NCBI RefSeq assembly: GCF_021917145.1
Contig: NC_061077.1
Location: forward strand, 8,296,083 to 8,360,082
Source: Hypomesus transpacificus
Lineage: Eukaryota; Chordata; Actinopteri; Osmeriformes; Osmeridae
DNA: 64,000 nt
Reading direction: 5' to 3'
Position numbers and translations under genes: made by a program. Below are positions 27,835-55,412 of the stretch, in pieces (position 1 is the stretch's first letter; each line of letters starts with the position of its first letter). The notes below the pieces were generated by a model. That model saw only the letters and a list, made by a program, of their open reading frames with translations, was not told the DNA's origin and made no database searches.

Positions 27835-30800
27835 ATGGCACTTAGACCAAAAGAAAAGTGTTTTTTCACACTTCTGATTACAGGTAAGCAAAATATGTAA
27901 AGAATATATACCAAATGTTGTTTTGATGGATACTATACATAGCACACATTTATATCTCAAAGATGTTGTTGCTTGTATGTCTGCATTCCTTGACAGTAGA
28001 GAACCTTCTCCACATGCACTATAGATGACACTAGGCTTACATAAACAAACTGACCTAGGCTAACCATTATCATACTAGAGGTGCAATAAATGTGTTTAAC
28101 CTTATCTGTGTTGAGTGAAAGATATGATCAAGTCTAGGGTCAGAGAACTCTTTAAGTTTCCACGTGCACGTGCACTCTACCTCTGGGATTGATCCCATTG
28201 ACAGCTGATATTCAGGGGAGGGGACTTCTCACCGATATGTTTAAATGGTCTTACATGAAAACTTGTGAACCAGACAATTTTGTATTGCGATCAGATTTGT
28301 CTCCTTGCCGGCAAGCATTAAACTATTGTGCTTTCTTTGAATCCGACGACTGTGCATTACTTAAAATTATCCTAACAATGTAAGTCCTGTTCTTTTTCAT
28401 AAAGTTATTTGCTACAGTGAGGGAATTCCTAACGGCCCCCAAAATGGATGTAAGTAAAATGATAAACATTTCATTTGGTTGTTGAAAATGTGTTTATTTC
28501 TTTTAAAGAAATGTTAAAAAAATAGAAATAACATTAGAAATATTTAGCTACCCCTACTGTGCAAACACATTTGAATAATAAGAAAATACGTTTTAGATTA
28601 AAATACCTTTTATTGTCTACAGTCGATGTACGTCTAGTGGATGGTCCCAACAACTGCTCTGGAAGAGTGGAAGTGTTGTATTCAGGCCAGTGGGGTACAG
28701 TGTGTGATGATGATTGGGATTGGATGGATGCAAAGGTGGTGTGCAGAGAGCTGGGATGTGGAGAAGCTCTAGTGGCCCTGGGGGAGGCTCACTTTGGACA
28801 AGGAAGCGGGGAGATCTGGTTAGATGATGTTAGCTGTACTGGGACAGAGGAGTCTCTGTTTGGGTGCAACTCTCGAAGATTGGGGTCACACAACTGTGTA
28901 CACTTTGAGGATGCCGGGGTCAAATGTGTGGGTATGTATATAATACATACATTGATGTGCTCCTGAGCTCCAATTGGTTAAAAACCAATCGTGTTTCCTG
29001 GAGCTGACGTAAACTCTGTCTCCCTCTCTTCTTTGTATTTTTTTTTTTAGGTCCATCACTCCAAAATGTTCATTGTGAGTTATAAAATACATATTCTAAT
29101 CAACATTGGATAAACTGTTCAACACAGGGAATGCTATTGTTTTGATCAACACTGTATTCTTGTTTCAATATAAATTACTCAAAAAGCTGAGAGAGTGCGC
29201 CTGGTGGACGGACCTGATCTCTGCTCCGGGAGGGTGGAGGTACATCAAGACGGGAGTTGGGCCACAGTGTGTGGCCGTAACTGGGGTTTACTTGATGCCA
29301 AAGTAGTATGCCGAGAGCTGAGTTGTGGAACTGCTCTGGGGGCTCATCCTGAAGCTTTCTCTGGCATGGGGACTGGTCCAATCCTGGAGGTGGTGTGCAT
29401 AGGAAGTGAAAGGTCTCTACTTGAATGCAGATCACAAGAAATTGGAATAGCTGACTGTGACCATGGTGAAGCTGCCAGCGTATCATGCATGGGTATGTCA
29501 GCCAACAAATACTAACAAATAGCAAATACAACACCTATTAAGAATCAACTTCATCTGTATTTCTTAGGAAAATCTGTGATACATTGAACTCCAAATGTCT
29601 GATAGAAAAATTTCCTTTTTGAAATAATGCCTCTTTCTTCTGTTTTCATGACCATATGGATATTCAAAGGACCCCCAGGCAGAAACAGTGAGCTCATGTT
29701 GTAAATCTTATTTCATTGAATCAAGCACTTCACTAATGAGTTGGTCATGCTATGCTATATGAAAGCTACAGTATGTTTGTGTTCACTGTTCTGGATCCTG
29801 TAGCACTAATCTATATATTTTTTTACAAATAAATTAAATCCTTTTCTTTCTAGTGATGTCAGATGGCCAGTTGATCCGACTGATGGCGGGTCCTGATCAT
29901 TGTTCAGGAAGGGTCGAAGTGTATCATGCAGGCCAATGGGGTACAGTGTGTGATGACGACTGGGATTTGAGGGATGCAGATGTGGTCTGCAGACAGCTAA
30001 ACTGTGGGTTTGCAAGGGAAGCCCCTAAACAGGCATGGTTTGGAATGGGAATTGGTATTCCCATTCTGCTAGACAACATGGGTTGTGTTGGTGGAGAGGA
30101 TTCCATCTTTGACTGCCAGTCCGAACCTGTAGGTCAGCACAACTGCATGCACCATGAAGATGCAAGTGTTGTTTGTTCAGGTAAGATTGTCACCATGTTG
30201 CTTAGTTTTGGGAACATTCTTTGATAAAAACGTTGGCATCTATAAGTAATAGTTTAATAACACTCAAGCACTTACATTTACAAAAGGCTAAATAAATATT
30301 TTCATGACATGCAGCTTTAATCTATTTGATTAATCAAATTGTTCCCCTTTGCTTTTACATTTCTACAATTACCAGTTTCACACATATGTAAGTATATTAA
30401 TTAGCATTGATTATTTTATGTTCAGCCAAAGCACTAACAAGTGGCGTGTAAGCATTGACAACATATAAACAAGATGTCTTCCTCTAAAAAAGCTGGATCT
30501 TCCATCCGTTTGTCCGATGGCCCCAACAACTGCTCTGGGAGAGTGGAGGTGTTGTTCTCAGGCCAGTGGGGTTCAGTTTGTGATGATGGCTGGGATCTGC
30601 GGGATGCCCAAGTGGTGTGCAGAGAGCTGGGCTGTGGAGAAGCCCTAGAAGCCCTTGGCCAAGCCAGGTTTGGTCAAGGTTCTGGACGTATCATTCTCGA
30701 TGACATGCTTTGCATTGGTACTGAGGGATCACTCCAGGACTGCAGTGGAAGTGAACCAGGAGTGCATAACTGTGGCCATAGTGAGGATGCAGGGGTCATA

Positions 30801-33800
30801 TGTACAGGTAAGTGGACTTATAAAGATGAGGGTGACTGATAGACAAGCAAATGTATTTAAAATAGACAATTAAACAGATTATCTTTATTTTGTGTCGTAT
30901 AAATTTAGATGTTTCCTTTGGCACCAGAGTGCGCCTGGTCAATGGCCCCAACAACTGCTCTGGGAGAGTGGAGGTGTTGTACTCAGGCCAGTGGGGTTCA
31001 GTGTGTGATGATGGCTGGGATCTGCAGGATGCCCAGGTGGTGTGCAGAGAGCTGGGCTGTGGAGAAGCTCTGGAAGTCTCTGGAATGGCCCAGTTTGGAC
31101 AGGGGACTGGCTCCATCACCCTGGATGACCTGGCCTGCTCTGGTTCTGAAGACTCTTTGCTGCAGTGTCCCCACAACGGCCTGGGGAACCATAACTGTGG
31201 CCACCATGAAGATGCTGGCATCACATGCACTGGTAAGTGAGGTTCATGTTTAATCTCATGCAGTTAATTTGTCATTAAACCTTGTGCTAATAATACAGAT
31301 ACTATAGCATAGATATTTAGGTTGACGATGCATTATTCCGTCTAGATTTCATCCCAGTTCATACAAACACCTACTGTATGAGGAAGACTACAGTACATCT
31401 TTTCTTCAGATTGTATGACCCAAATGTTTTATTTAACGTCTGCTGCATCATCCTATTTCCCGTTTGTTACAACAGACAGTTTACCCAGAGTACGCCTGGT
31501 CAACGGCTCCACCAACTGCTCTGGGAGAGTGGAGGTGTTGTACTCAGGCCAGTGGGGTTCAGTATGTGATGATGGCTGGGATCTACTGGGTGCCACGGCA
31601 GTGTGCAGAAGGCTGGGCTGTGGAGAAGCTCTGGAAGCCCCACACCAAGCCTGGTTTGGTCAGGGTTCTGGACCTGTCTTTCTAACTGACATGCTTTATG
31701 ATGGCACAGAGGGATCATTTCAGGAACATAGTGGAAGTGGACAAGGGGTGCATAACTGTGGCCACGATGAGGATGCAGGGGTCATCTGTACAGGTCAGTG
31801 GACTCAGGAATAAAAATAAAATGAAGCATTTTCTTTTAACTTTTGCGCTGTGGGAGGTCTGAGACAGATCAATGGTTAAAAGAAAATCTTTCACTTCATT
31901 TTTGTATCAGGTAAAGTTGTCGCAACACGACGGTTGGTCACACTGACTAAAGGGTCACATTGACCCGAATGTTACACAAGGGTTGAAAAGACAATAATTG
32001 TAAAAATATTAGGTGAGTGTCAAAAAATGACACAAAAGATTACACCTATGTTAATTGTTTTGGCTCTTTTTCTCTGTGTTTCAATATAGATGGTTCCCTT
32101 GGCACCAGAGTGCGCCTGGTCAACGGCCCCAACAACTGCTCTGGGAGAGTGGAGGTGTTGTACTCAGGCCAGTGGGGTTCAGTGTGTGATGATGGCTGGG
32201 ATCTGCAGGATGCCCAGGTGGTGTGCAGAGAGCTGGGTTGTGGAGAAGCTCTGGAGGTCTCTGGAATGGCCCAGTTTGGACAGGGGACTGGCTCCATCAC
32301 CCTGGATGACCTGGCCTGCTCTGGTTCTGAAGACTCTTTGCTGCAGTGTCCCCACAACGGCCTGGGGAACCATAACTGTGGCCACCATGAAGATGCTGGC
32401 ATCACATGCACTGGTAAGTGAGGTTCATGTTTAATCTTGTGCAGTAAATGTGTCATTGAACCTTTTGCTAATGATAAAGACACTATACATATTTAGGTTG
32501 AAAATGCATTTTTATGTCTATATTTCATTCCAGTTCATACAAACACCTACTGTATCAGGAAGACTACTGTAAATCTTTTCTTCAGATTGTATGACCCACA
32601 TTTTGTATTTAACATCTTCTGCATCATCCTATCTTCCGTTTGTTACAACAGACAGTTTACCCAGAGTGCGCCTGGTCAATGGCACCAACAACTGCTCTGG
32701 GAGAGTGGAGGTGTTGTACTCAGGCCAGTGGGGTTCAGTATGTGATGATGGCTGGGATCTGTGGGATGCCCAGGTGGTGTGCAGAGAGCTGGGCTGTGGA
32801 GAAGCTCTGGAGGTCTCTGGAATGGCCCAGTTTGGACAGGGGACTGGCTCCATCACCCTGGATGACCTGGCCTGCTCTGGTTCTGAAGACTCTTTGCTGC
32901 AGTGTCCCCACAACGGCCTGGGGAACCATAACTGTGGCCACCATGAAGATGCTGGCATCACATGCACTGGTAAGTGAGGTTCATGTTTAATCTCATGCAG
33001 TTAATTTGTCATTAAACCTTGTGCTAATAATACAGATACTATAGCATAGATATTTAGGTTGACGATGCATTATTCCGTCTAGATTTCATCCCAGTTCATA
33101 CAAACACCTACTGTATGAGGAAGACTACAGTACATCTTTTCTTCAGATTGTATGACCCAAATTTTTTATTTAACGTCTGCTGCATCATCCTATTTCCCGT
33201 TTGTTACAACAGACAGTTTACCCAGAGTACGCCTGGTCAACGGCTCCACCAACTGCTCTGGGAGAGTGGAGGTGTTGTACTCAGGCCAGTGGGGTTCAGT
33301 ATGTGATGATGGCTGGGATCTACTGGGTGCCACGGCAGTGTGCAGAAGGCTGGGCTGTGGAGAAGCTCTGGAAGCCCCACACCAAGCCTGGTTTGGTCAG
33401 GGTTCTGGACCTGTCTTTCTAACTGACATGCTTTATGATGGCACAGAGGGATCATTTCAGGAACATAGTGGAAGTGGACAAGGGGTGCATAACTGTGGCC
33501 ACGATGAGGATGCAGGGGTCATCTGTACAGGTCAGTGGACTCAGGAAGATGAATTTGACTGGTGGAAAGGTTTTAAATTACTAAATAGCCTGGTGGAAGC
33601 AGCACAGCGTTAATTGATACATTATTTCGGTATATTGTAAAAATGCTGTTTTCCAACCCCAAATTAGGTGTTAGTTTACAGAAACTGTTATGGCTGAATT
33701 GTTTCAAAAATACAATAATTGTACACATATTTGGTGAGTATCAAAATAATGACTCAAAAGATCACACATGGGTTAATTGTTTTCATTTTCTGGGGGTTTC

Positions 33801-34136
33801 AATATAGATGGTTCCTTTGGAACAAGAGTGCGCCTGGTCAATGGCCCCAACAACTGCTCTGGGAGAGTGGAGGTGTTGTACTCAGGCCAGTGGGGTTCAG
33901 TGTGTGATGATGGCTGGGATCTGCAGGATGCCCAGGTGGTCTGCAGAGAGCTGGGCTGTGGAGAAGCTCTGGAGGTCTCTGGAATGGCCCAGTTTGGACA
34001 GGGGACTGGCTCCATCACCCTGGATGACCTGGCCTGCTCTGGTTCTGAAGACTCTTTGCTGCAGTGTGCCCACAATGGGCTGGGGAACCATAACTGTGGC
34101 CACCATGAAGATGCTGGAGTCACATGCAGTGTTTAA
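27835..34136 (+). CDS. Secreted ten-domain SRCR protein (group B)
   Basis: Exons read: 27835-27883 (signal start [16 protein letters not shown]), 28623-28931, 29051-29074, 29187-29492, 29670-29687, 29854-30180, 30493-30807, 30909-31232, 31476-31793, 32090-32413, 32652-32969, 33213-33530, 33808-34136. All internal junctions are phase 1 and the sum closes to 1092 aa. Ten exons each encode one whole SRCR domain with the [19 protein letters not shown] core; eight of the ten have the eight cysteines of group B. Two tiny linker exons (24 and 18 nt) follow domains 1 and 2. No membrane segment follows domain 10, so the product should be secreted. Relatives are DMBT1, CD163/WC1 and CD5L, which bind microbial and host ligands; the exact ortholog is unclear, hence no symbol. 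A further linker exon may lie near 30426-30447, but its donor is not clear. AATAAA is at 34391. Confidence 0.85.
31070..31808 (+). repeat. Duplicated tract, copy 1 (SRCR5 end to SRCR6)
   Basis: From the 3' part of domain 5, through the intron, to just past domain 6, this tract is almost identical to 32807-33545 at a constant offset of 1737 bp, introns included. The copies separate sharply a few bases after the domain 6/9 donor. Confidence 0.85.
32807..33545 (+). repeat. Duplicated tract, copy 2 (SRCR8 end to SRCR9)
   Basis: Second copy of the tract at 31070-31808. Intron sequence is nearly unchanged (one difference seen: ATGTTTTAT against ATTTTTTAT), pointing to a recent duplication or gene conversion. 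Confidence 0.85.
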
Positions 34137-37086
34137 GAATAGTATTTTAAAATCCTTTAGATCAGTTACTTTTACAATGATGAGTCACACTACTGAAAAA
34201 GGCAATTCATTTGAGAAAGCATGTACTTTCCTGACAATAACATCCTGTTAAGATCTATATCCTGACCATATAGGTGTTTTTTGATTGCATTACCACACCT
34301 CCTGTAGTCACCCTTTTCCTAACTAATATAGGCAGAAGGCAATAGTCTCTGTTTCAGTACAAGTATATGAATTTGAATGCCTCGTCTTTGAATAAATCTT
34401 AAATAGCAAGCCCCCTTTTTCATCTGACTCAGAATCTCATAAAAATGTACCCGGTTCCCTTACCCCACTCCTGTAGCATGAGCAATATATTATTAATTGG
34501 GATGTAGCAGGCTGCATGGCTACCAATATTTATAATGAATGTAGTTAAAAAGACAACTTGCTAGAGAGTAAAAGTATAATTATGTAAATTAAGTGTTTAG
34601 GCCTCTTGAACAGTAGATGTAAGGATGTTTCTACAACATTGACTTACAGGCTAGGCCATATATATTTTCATTGTAGTCCTAAGATAGAGGAGGGGTTGTA
34701 GAGGGAGGGATGGCTACCAGATCGTCAAGTTCGGCAGTAGCAGCATCCATCCTCCATCCTCCACCCCTCCCCCTCACATCCGTCGCATAGAACAGCCCAT
34801 TTTAACGGTGCCATCACCGAGTGCGGTAAACGGAGCATCTTTTCAACATGTAGACTAATTCTTTACCTCATCTTTTGGAACGTGTCCGTTTCATCTGTAA
34901 CACTGTAAAATGAGCGCAACCATGACAAATTCATCAACAGGCATTCTAATAGCCTAAGAAATACCGGCGGTCCATAATTTAGGCTATGCAAACACGCAAA
35001 TATCTAACCAGCATCATTTCATTTTCTTCCGCATTAGAGGAATTCCATACAGCCGTCTGTTCCACATCCTTTTTTTTTATCTCCTGTCTAGAAACAACAG
35101 ATGGGACATCACGTCGATAGGCTTCACATCATGCACGTTTTTTCCTCCTGAATTTGAATTTAAAATAGAGCGAACCATAGCCTACTGGAATTCAGTTTTG
35201 TTTGTCTTAAAACTCCCCAACGTCCTTGGATATGGCCGGGTGAGTATTATTACAACCGATTACATCCTCATGATAATGGGAAACGATTATATTGACTCTT
35301 CATGTCTGTCATTGTGATTGAGATTATTTTCAGAATATGTGATTATTATTATTAATACGATTATTAGGCAATTGCTCCTTCTTTGGAAAAAATAATAGGG
35401 TTGGTTACTGCACATATAGCTACATTATGAATCAATGCAGTTGACAATGCAATAGATTGTGACATGTGAATCGCATAACGATGTAAAATGTTGCTAAGCA
35501 TTTTATTATAGGCTACATTGACTAAGATAGTTATCATCACCTAATTGTATCAATAGCCTACGTTTATGGTGTGGTTTGCAATCGGAATGGGTCATGATTA
35601 GAATTGGTGAAGACATTGGCATGTCATGTAAGGAAAAAATGTCAGATCAGGTTTGTTATTCGGAGTGAGGTAAGCAAAAGTAATCTAAATGTCTTAAATG
35701 AATGAATCAGATCACAGCATGGAGATGTGTTCTGCTAACCGGTCTTCGGTGATAACCTTGTAGGCCAGCCTTCATATTCAATTTGCGCGTGCAACATTTT
35801 ATGACCTTTTATCACAAATACATTTATTTTTATCTTAGTTGGTGTGTTAGCATGCTCGTACAAATAATTCATAATGTTAGCCTATCTGCATTAAATCATA
35901 TTATTCCCTTCACAGTTATAATCAAGTAGTTATTAACAGATATAATGTGTTGATTATGTCTCTTATCTTGCAATACAGTCACCAGTAGATCGTTTACACT
36001 CAGATTTCAAGCACACCAAGGTTAACAACTGATATCTGAAGGTTACAAGCAAAGGGCACCATCACCGTTTTGGCTTTTCTGAGAATGATACAATTACATC
36101 TGATATCAATAGGTTACTATATTTAAATGTGGTTTTAGCATGCAAATTACTGTAAGTGTAAATATGAGAATCGTAATTATGTTTCGTGGCATGATGGAGA
36201 AATTCTCGCATCACTGAGATGACAGTATCCCACAGCTGTATGTCTGATCGCAGAGCATCATGGCTGTTGCGTGTTGCCTTGGTAAAACCTATTCTGGGAT
36301 CGGATTGGCTATTCCATGTAAGCATCACCACAGGATTTGTGCATGGTTAGAAAGCGGTAGGATACTAAGCTGAAATGTCCATTATGGTGTCCAAGCCTGT
36401 ACAATTGGCGTTTGAGGGCCACGATGTTTAGAGGGATCTTATTAGTGCACGTCAAATAAATAAAATGTAATAAGCACGTATTCGATGTGATTTTTAACGA
36501 TGTGTTAAATAGGAGATTCCTTTTATACATTTGTGCAAATTTGACTGTATCTAAATTGTTTTCCGATTGCATATTAGGAACTTGCACTATACCTCTGTAT
36601 ATGTCAGTACACAATTTTCTCCAGAACCACCTTCTTATTTGCTTTTTAATTTTAAATTTCTCATCAGTGTTTCAAAATTCTCTCATTCCCGATTTTTAGA
36701 TTATTCAAGCTGTAGAAGTCTCTGGTTCCACACCTCAAAACAAGCCAAATTGTCTCCATTTATTTGTATTGATAGGTTTCCCCCTAGTCATTTGGCTTGA
36801 TAATATATTAGGATTCAAAGATAAAAGGAATAAAAACACATCAGGTCAATATATCTGATGCAATAAACATCTAACAAATCCTCCCCTAAACATCAACATA
36901 TGCTTGCTGACACATGCCTTGGTATGGGGAATCCTAGAAGGAGTAGAAGAGGGAGTGACATGGGGGAACACTAATCCAGAAACCACATAGTCACTTTCTA
37001 CCTGCCCTACACTGACACAGGTACATCAGAAGATCGTAGCTGTAAAGAGTTTTAAAGAGAGCTCACACTTATATCACCTAATAGCC
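34137..37086. other. SRCR 3' region and atp2b3 5' region
   Basis: The SRCR polyadenylation signal AATAAA lies at 34391-34396. From about 34690 the sequence becomes richer in CpG and C runs, and a donor (ccgg/gtgagt) occurs at 35240, so a non-coding first exon of atp2b3 probably ends at 35239. A matching acceptor (tgacacag) lies at about 37020, joining to the exon with the ATG at 37087. Nothing coding seen in between. Confidence 0.4.
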
Positions 37087-51406
<14,320 letters not shown>

Positions 51407-53460
51407 CTACTATGTTGAACAGGATTTAAAAGGCATAAAATAATACACCATTGACTATGATTGACATGGATGAAGACCTACATGGATTGAATGAGGAACA
51501 ACTTGATATGGAAAGATAAAGTATTACCTGGAAATGGCATTGACAGGATGAAATATTGCTTCATGAGCCAACCCTTACCCCCCACTGCTTTTAGCCTGCA
51601 CTCTCTGCTTCAGACCACACTGCTACCCTCTCCCAAACTCCACAGTCCAACAACACTAACCCTATCAGACTCTGGAGACACTTTTAAAATGTATGTCTAT
51701 AGGCACGCAATAGAGGAGTGATTGGTGTTGTATAGTCAAGAATGAACTGGAATCAAGTCTTGTCATTTCAGTGACAATTGGGAAGTGTGATGGGGTTAAT
51801 TCATTCTGCTTTTTAACAATGTAATTGTTCCGATTACTACTGTTGTTATTACTACTGCAATTACTACATTTATTACCACACTTATATATTCCAGTTAACA
51901 ATGCTTCATTAATTAGCTTTATCTATCCATGTATGTATGATGTATGTTTGTATGTATTGTTTGTCTGTTCGCTTAACTGCTGTATTTGTCTCTTTGTTTT
52001 TCTGTTTTTATATACTCCTTCTGGTCATGTCCCCTATTTTCCTTTTCCGTGTTTACATGTGTTGTGTCTTTAGAAAGAAAAAGATATATAACTATACAAA
52101 TGAAGTTGATACGTATGATAACTTCAAACACAAATGGTAATGAAATAGTACATATACTATAAAAAAGTACAAATGAAAAAGAACTGCTCATGGTCTGGCT
52201 CTTCTTGTCATGTAGAGATGTCCTGAATTCAATCATTGAATTGGACACCTCCATGACAAAGCAGAACACCTGAGAGTTTTTGAAAAATTACGTTGTGCAT
52301 AAAGATTAAAGTAATTTATTTAAATGATTATTTTATTTAATCCATGTGTATTATCTTCATTTTGCCTTAATGAGACAATGATATTTATGGTCCCTTTGTC
52401 GACTTAAAAAGTCAAATCTTCATCTGATATTTGACAATATGTCAATAGAGACCGCTGCATGTTTGTTTGTAAATGTGTTTTTAGACCGATAGAATACTAG
52501 AAATAGACCACAATTTCCAAAAAAGGTTAAATATCACATGACACACATGGTGATGTCTGATTCTGTTCACAATACATCCTGCAGAGGGCACTCAAGACTT
52601 ACTCATAGTGTTTACTCAGACTGAGTGCTTCTGCATGAGTGACAACTGACAAGGTCTGTGAATGGCCTGGTGCCTGCATGTTTTATTCACTGGGTCCCTA
52701 AAACACATTTAGTTTCTATGTATGTATGTCTTAATTTCTCACTAGTTAATTGTCACATCAGACAAAACTTATATGGATGCTAACACATTAAAATCCATAA
52801 CAAATTTCAGACAGATTAATTTAGATCACATGTTGAAATTGTTTTTAAAACTATTTAGCAGCTACATTAGCTGTAAACAGACAGCTTTTTTTAGATTTAA
52901 CAAAGCATATGCTACAGTTTATTGTATTTTATATGATGTATAACCTTTGCAGGTGTCTTTTCTGTAGCTGTATTTTTCAGGGAGCACTTTTCAACATCAA
53001 CACAACAACTAAAAAGAAATCTGAAATGTGGACTGCAAATGATGGATATTTCAATTCCTTAAAAAGTCAAACACTGGGTCAGGTTTAGATTAATATAATC
53101 CCAGCCACTGTTGGTCCACATGAAGGTCCAGGGATCACCAAACCAGATTTCAGTGCCAGGGTGTCTCCATGCTCCAGCACCTTACAGAAAGCCTTTGTTT
53201 CCCTTAATCTTCCTAAGTCTGAGCTACCGTTGGAGTAAGTGATTTGCCTCGCCTGACCCTACTACAACAGAGCCTTAGATGACATCTGGCTGCTTGCACC
53301 TGGTCCAAAGAGACTGTTCTACCATTTTGAAGTAAGTAAGGAAGGGATTAAGGGGTAATAACTCATACTAACTACACAATGCTACCTGTCACTCTGTCAT
53401 GGTTTGTTCCCCTTGAACTTGTAAAAGACTGTGAGGGTCAAGAAATCCGACAGACATATT

Positions 53461-53495
53461 CATATAGTCATTTAGCAGACGCTCTTATCCAGAGC
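53461..53495 (-). mobile_element. SINE tail fragment
   Basis: Shares the CATTTAGCAGACGCTCTTAT tail with the SINE at 48450-48645, but without head or body. A truncated copy or an independent insertion of the tail. Confidence 0.6.
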
Positions 53496-55316
53496 GTATA
53501 TTCACTGACAATACTCGCTCAGACAACAATGTGCTAACAGTGACTTCTTTATCTGCGCATATCAAACTTGGATGTGTTTCGTTGAACTCAAATAATGGCA
53601 AACCAGGAATTGTTTTGAAAAACAGGAAATGCTCGGTTTCAAATAGTGATTTCTGCAAAATACACTGCACACTAGCCTCTAGTAGAAAGCGTAGAAGTGT
53701 GAGAGAAGTGTTTGTGTTCTATTATGTTCTAAAATGTCACACTCAGGACTTCCTTCAAATTCAGAGCTTGTAATACTTGTTCAGGCCCATCACAATAATA
53801 ATGAAAGAGATTACAAATGTGTATTTCAGTCAGTTTGCAGTATTAGGAGCTAACACAGTAAGCCATAATTCATTCTCTTCATAGCCAAGCTTCTGAAAGT
53901 GATATTGTATGTAACCCCGGAGGACTACAGTATGTAGTTCATGCATGTTTCTCCCCATAAATCAAACGAACAAGCACATTTGTTGAGCTTTCTGATGCCA
54001 GGAAAACTATCAAATCTTTTCACTGTGACAGAGACTTGGTTGCACTGACATCCTCGAAATGTATGTCTGTTGGTCTGTGCTGTCGAAAATATCCAGACAG
54101 AGCTCATTTTCATGTTGAGCAAAAGTTACTCAGTGTAAGAAACATTTGGAGAGACATTGTTATAGAACAAGAATTATAGCATGAAAGTAAAACCCAACCA
54201 ACAGCTGTTTTCCTAAATGTCACCTATAGTCTCACCCATGTGGGTGATTCCTGTAAGTACGTTTTATTTAAAAACATCAAAAATCATGCCTTACCTTCTA
54301 TTGACCTGAGAGGGAACCTGTCACTCAGGTTAAGAATACACTGAATTCCCCAAAGGAGAGTATTTTTGACCAGAAAATACTTGGCTAACATGTTAAGCAC
54401 ACACAATTTTTCTTAATCGACAATGCAAAACAGAGATCCCACATTAACCTTCTCACGGGGTTCAGTTCATTTAGGGTGCATGGATTGGTTGAGATATAGG
54501 GGAAAAAATAAAATAATGTCCACCACAACCATACCTACATTTGGAAACACCTTTTTCTAAAATGTCAAACTCAGAGGCAAAAAATGCTTATAAAAACAAC
54601 ATTCCAGAGGACAATGAATCCATGTCTTGGAGACAAAACTCCTTATGCCAGTTTGTACTTGAATACTACAAGTTAAAGCAACTCCCCAGAGGAAACCATT
54701 GTTTTGGGCCTCAAGTAAAATTGACACCTTTTTAGTTTTTTCTTAGTATTGTGTGTTCTGTTAGCTATATTACTTAGTTTGGGAGGGTCGATTTAGTAGT
54801 AGTAGCCCTTTACTCCTATGACAGTCAAAAAGTTGGTCCCCTCCTATTGAACTGAAGAGAGAATGCAGAGATTTGCAAAGCCGTTAATCATTAGGAATTG
54901 CGAATTTCGTGACTCCTGGGTGGTTTATATTAAGTCTTGGCTCTTTGGGTTGAAGGAGTGTTTTTTGTCTTGCCCTCAATAATAACAAGCAACCTTCAGG
55001 AGTCCTGTCTACATGCTCGTTTTACCAAACCACCAGTGCACATACGCGCACACAAACCAATCCATGTGACTGCTATAAACTTTCAAGCTTTCGTAAATCA
55101 ATTCAGTTACCCTGTAACCTACAGTACAACTCCTGCTCTTAGTTCAATGTCAAACACTGTATCAGTTTTGTTTTTTCTTGCTGCATGATGCAAAGAAAAT
55201 GCTGTGATGGTCAGTTTGACTGGATTCTCACTAGTTACTAAACAGAACTGCTCCCCAGTGCACTTTTAAAAAATAACTTTATAAAGGGAGGTCATAAAGA
55301 AGAGTCGACAGTTAGA

Positions 55317-55324
<8 letters not shown>

Positions 55325-55407
<83 letters not shown>
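55325..55407. repeat. (GA)41 microsatellite
   Basis: Over 80 bp of uninterrupted GA upstream of the megf6-like gene. Confidence 0.97.

Positions 55408-55412
<5 letters not shown>

Noticed and set aside
30474-30492. ATG at 30475 as start of a separate SRCR gene
   Set aside because: The preceding TCTTCCTCT and AAAAAG fit an acceptor at 30491-30492 in phase 1, the same phase as all other SRCR exons, so it reads as an internal exon.
30796-32967. Long minus-strand and second-frame ORFs across the SRCR exons
   Set aside because: They repeat with every SRCR exon copy and stop at exon edges; they are shadows of the duplicated coding frame.
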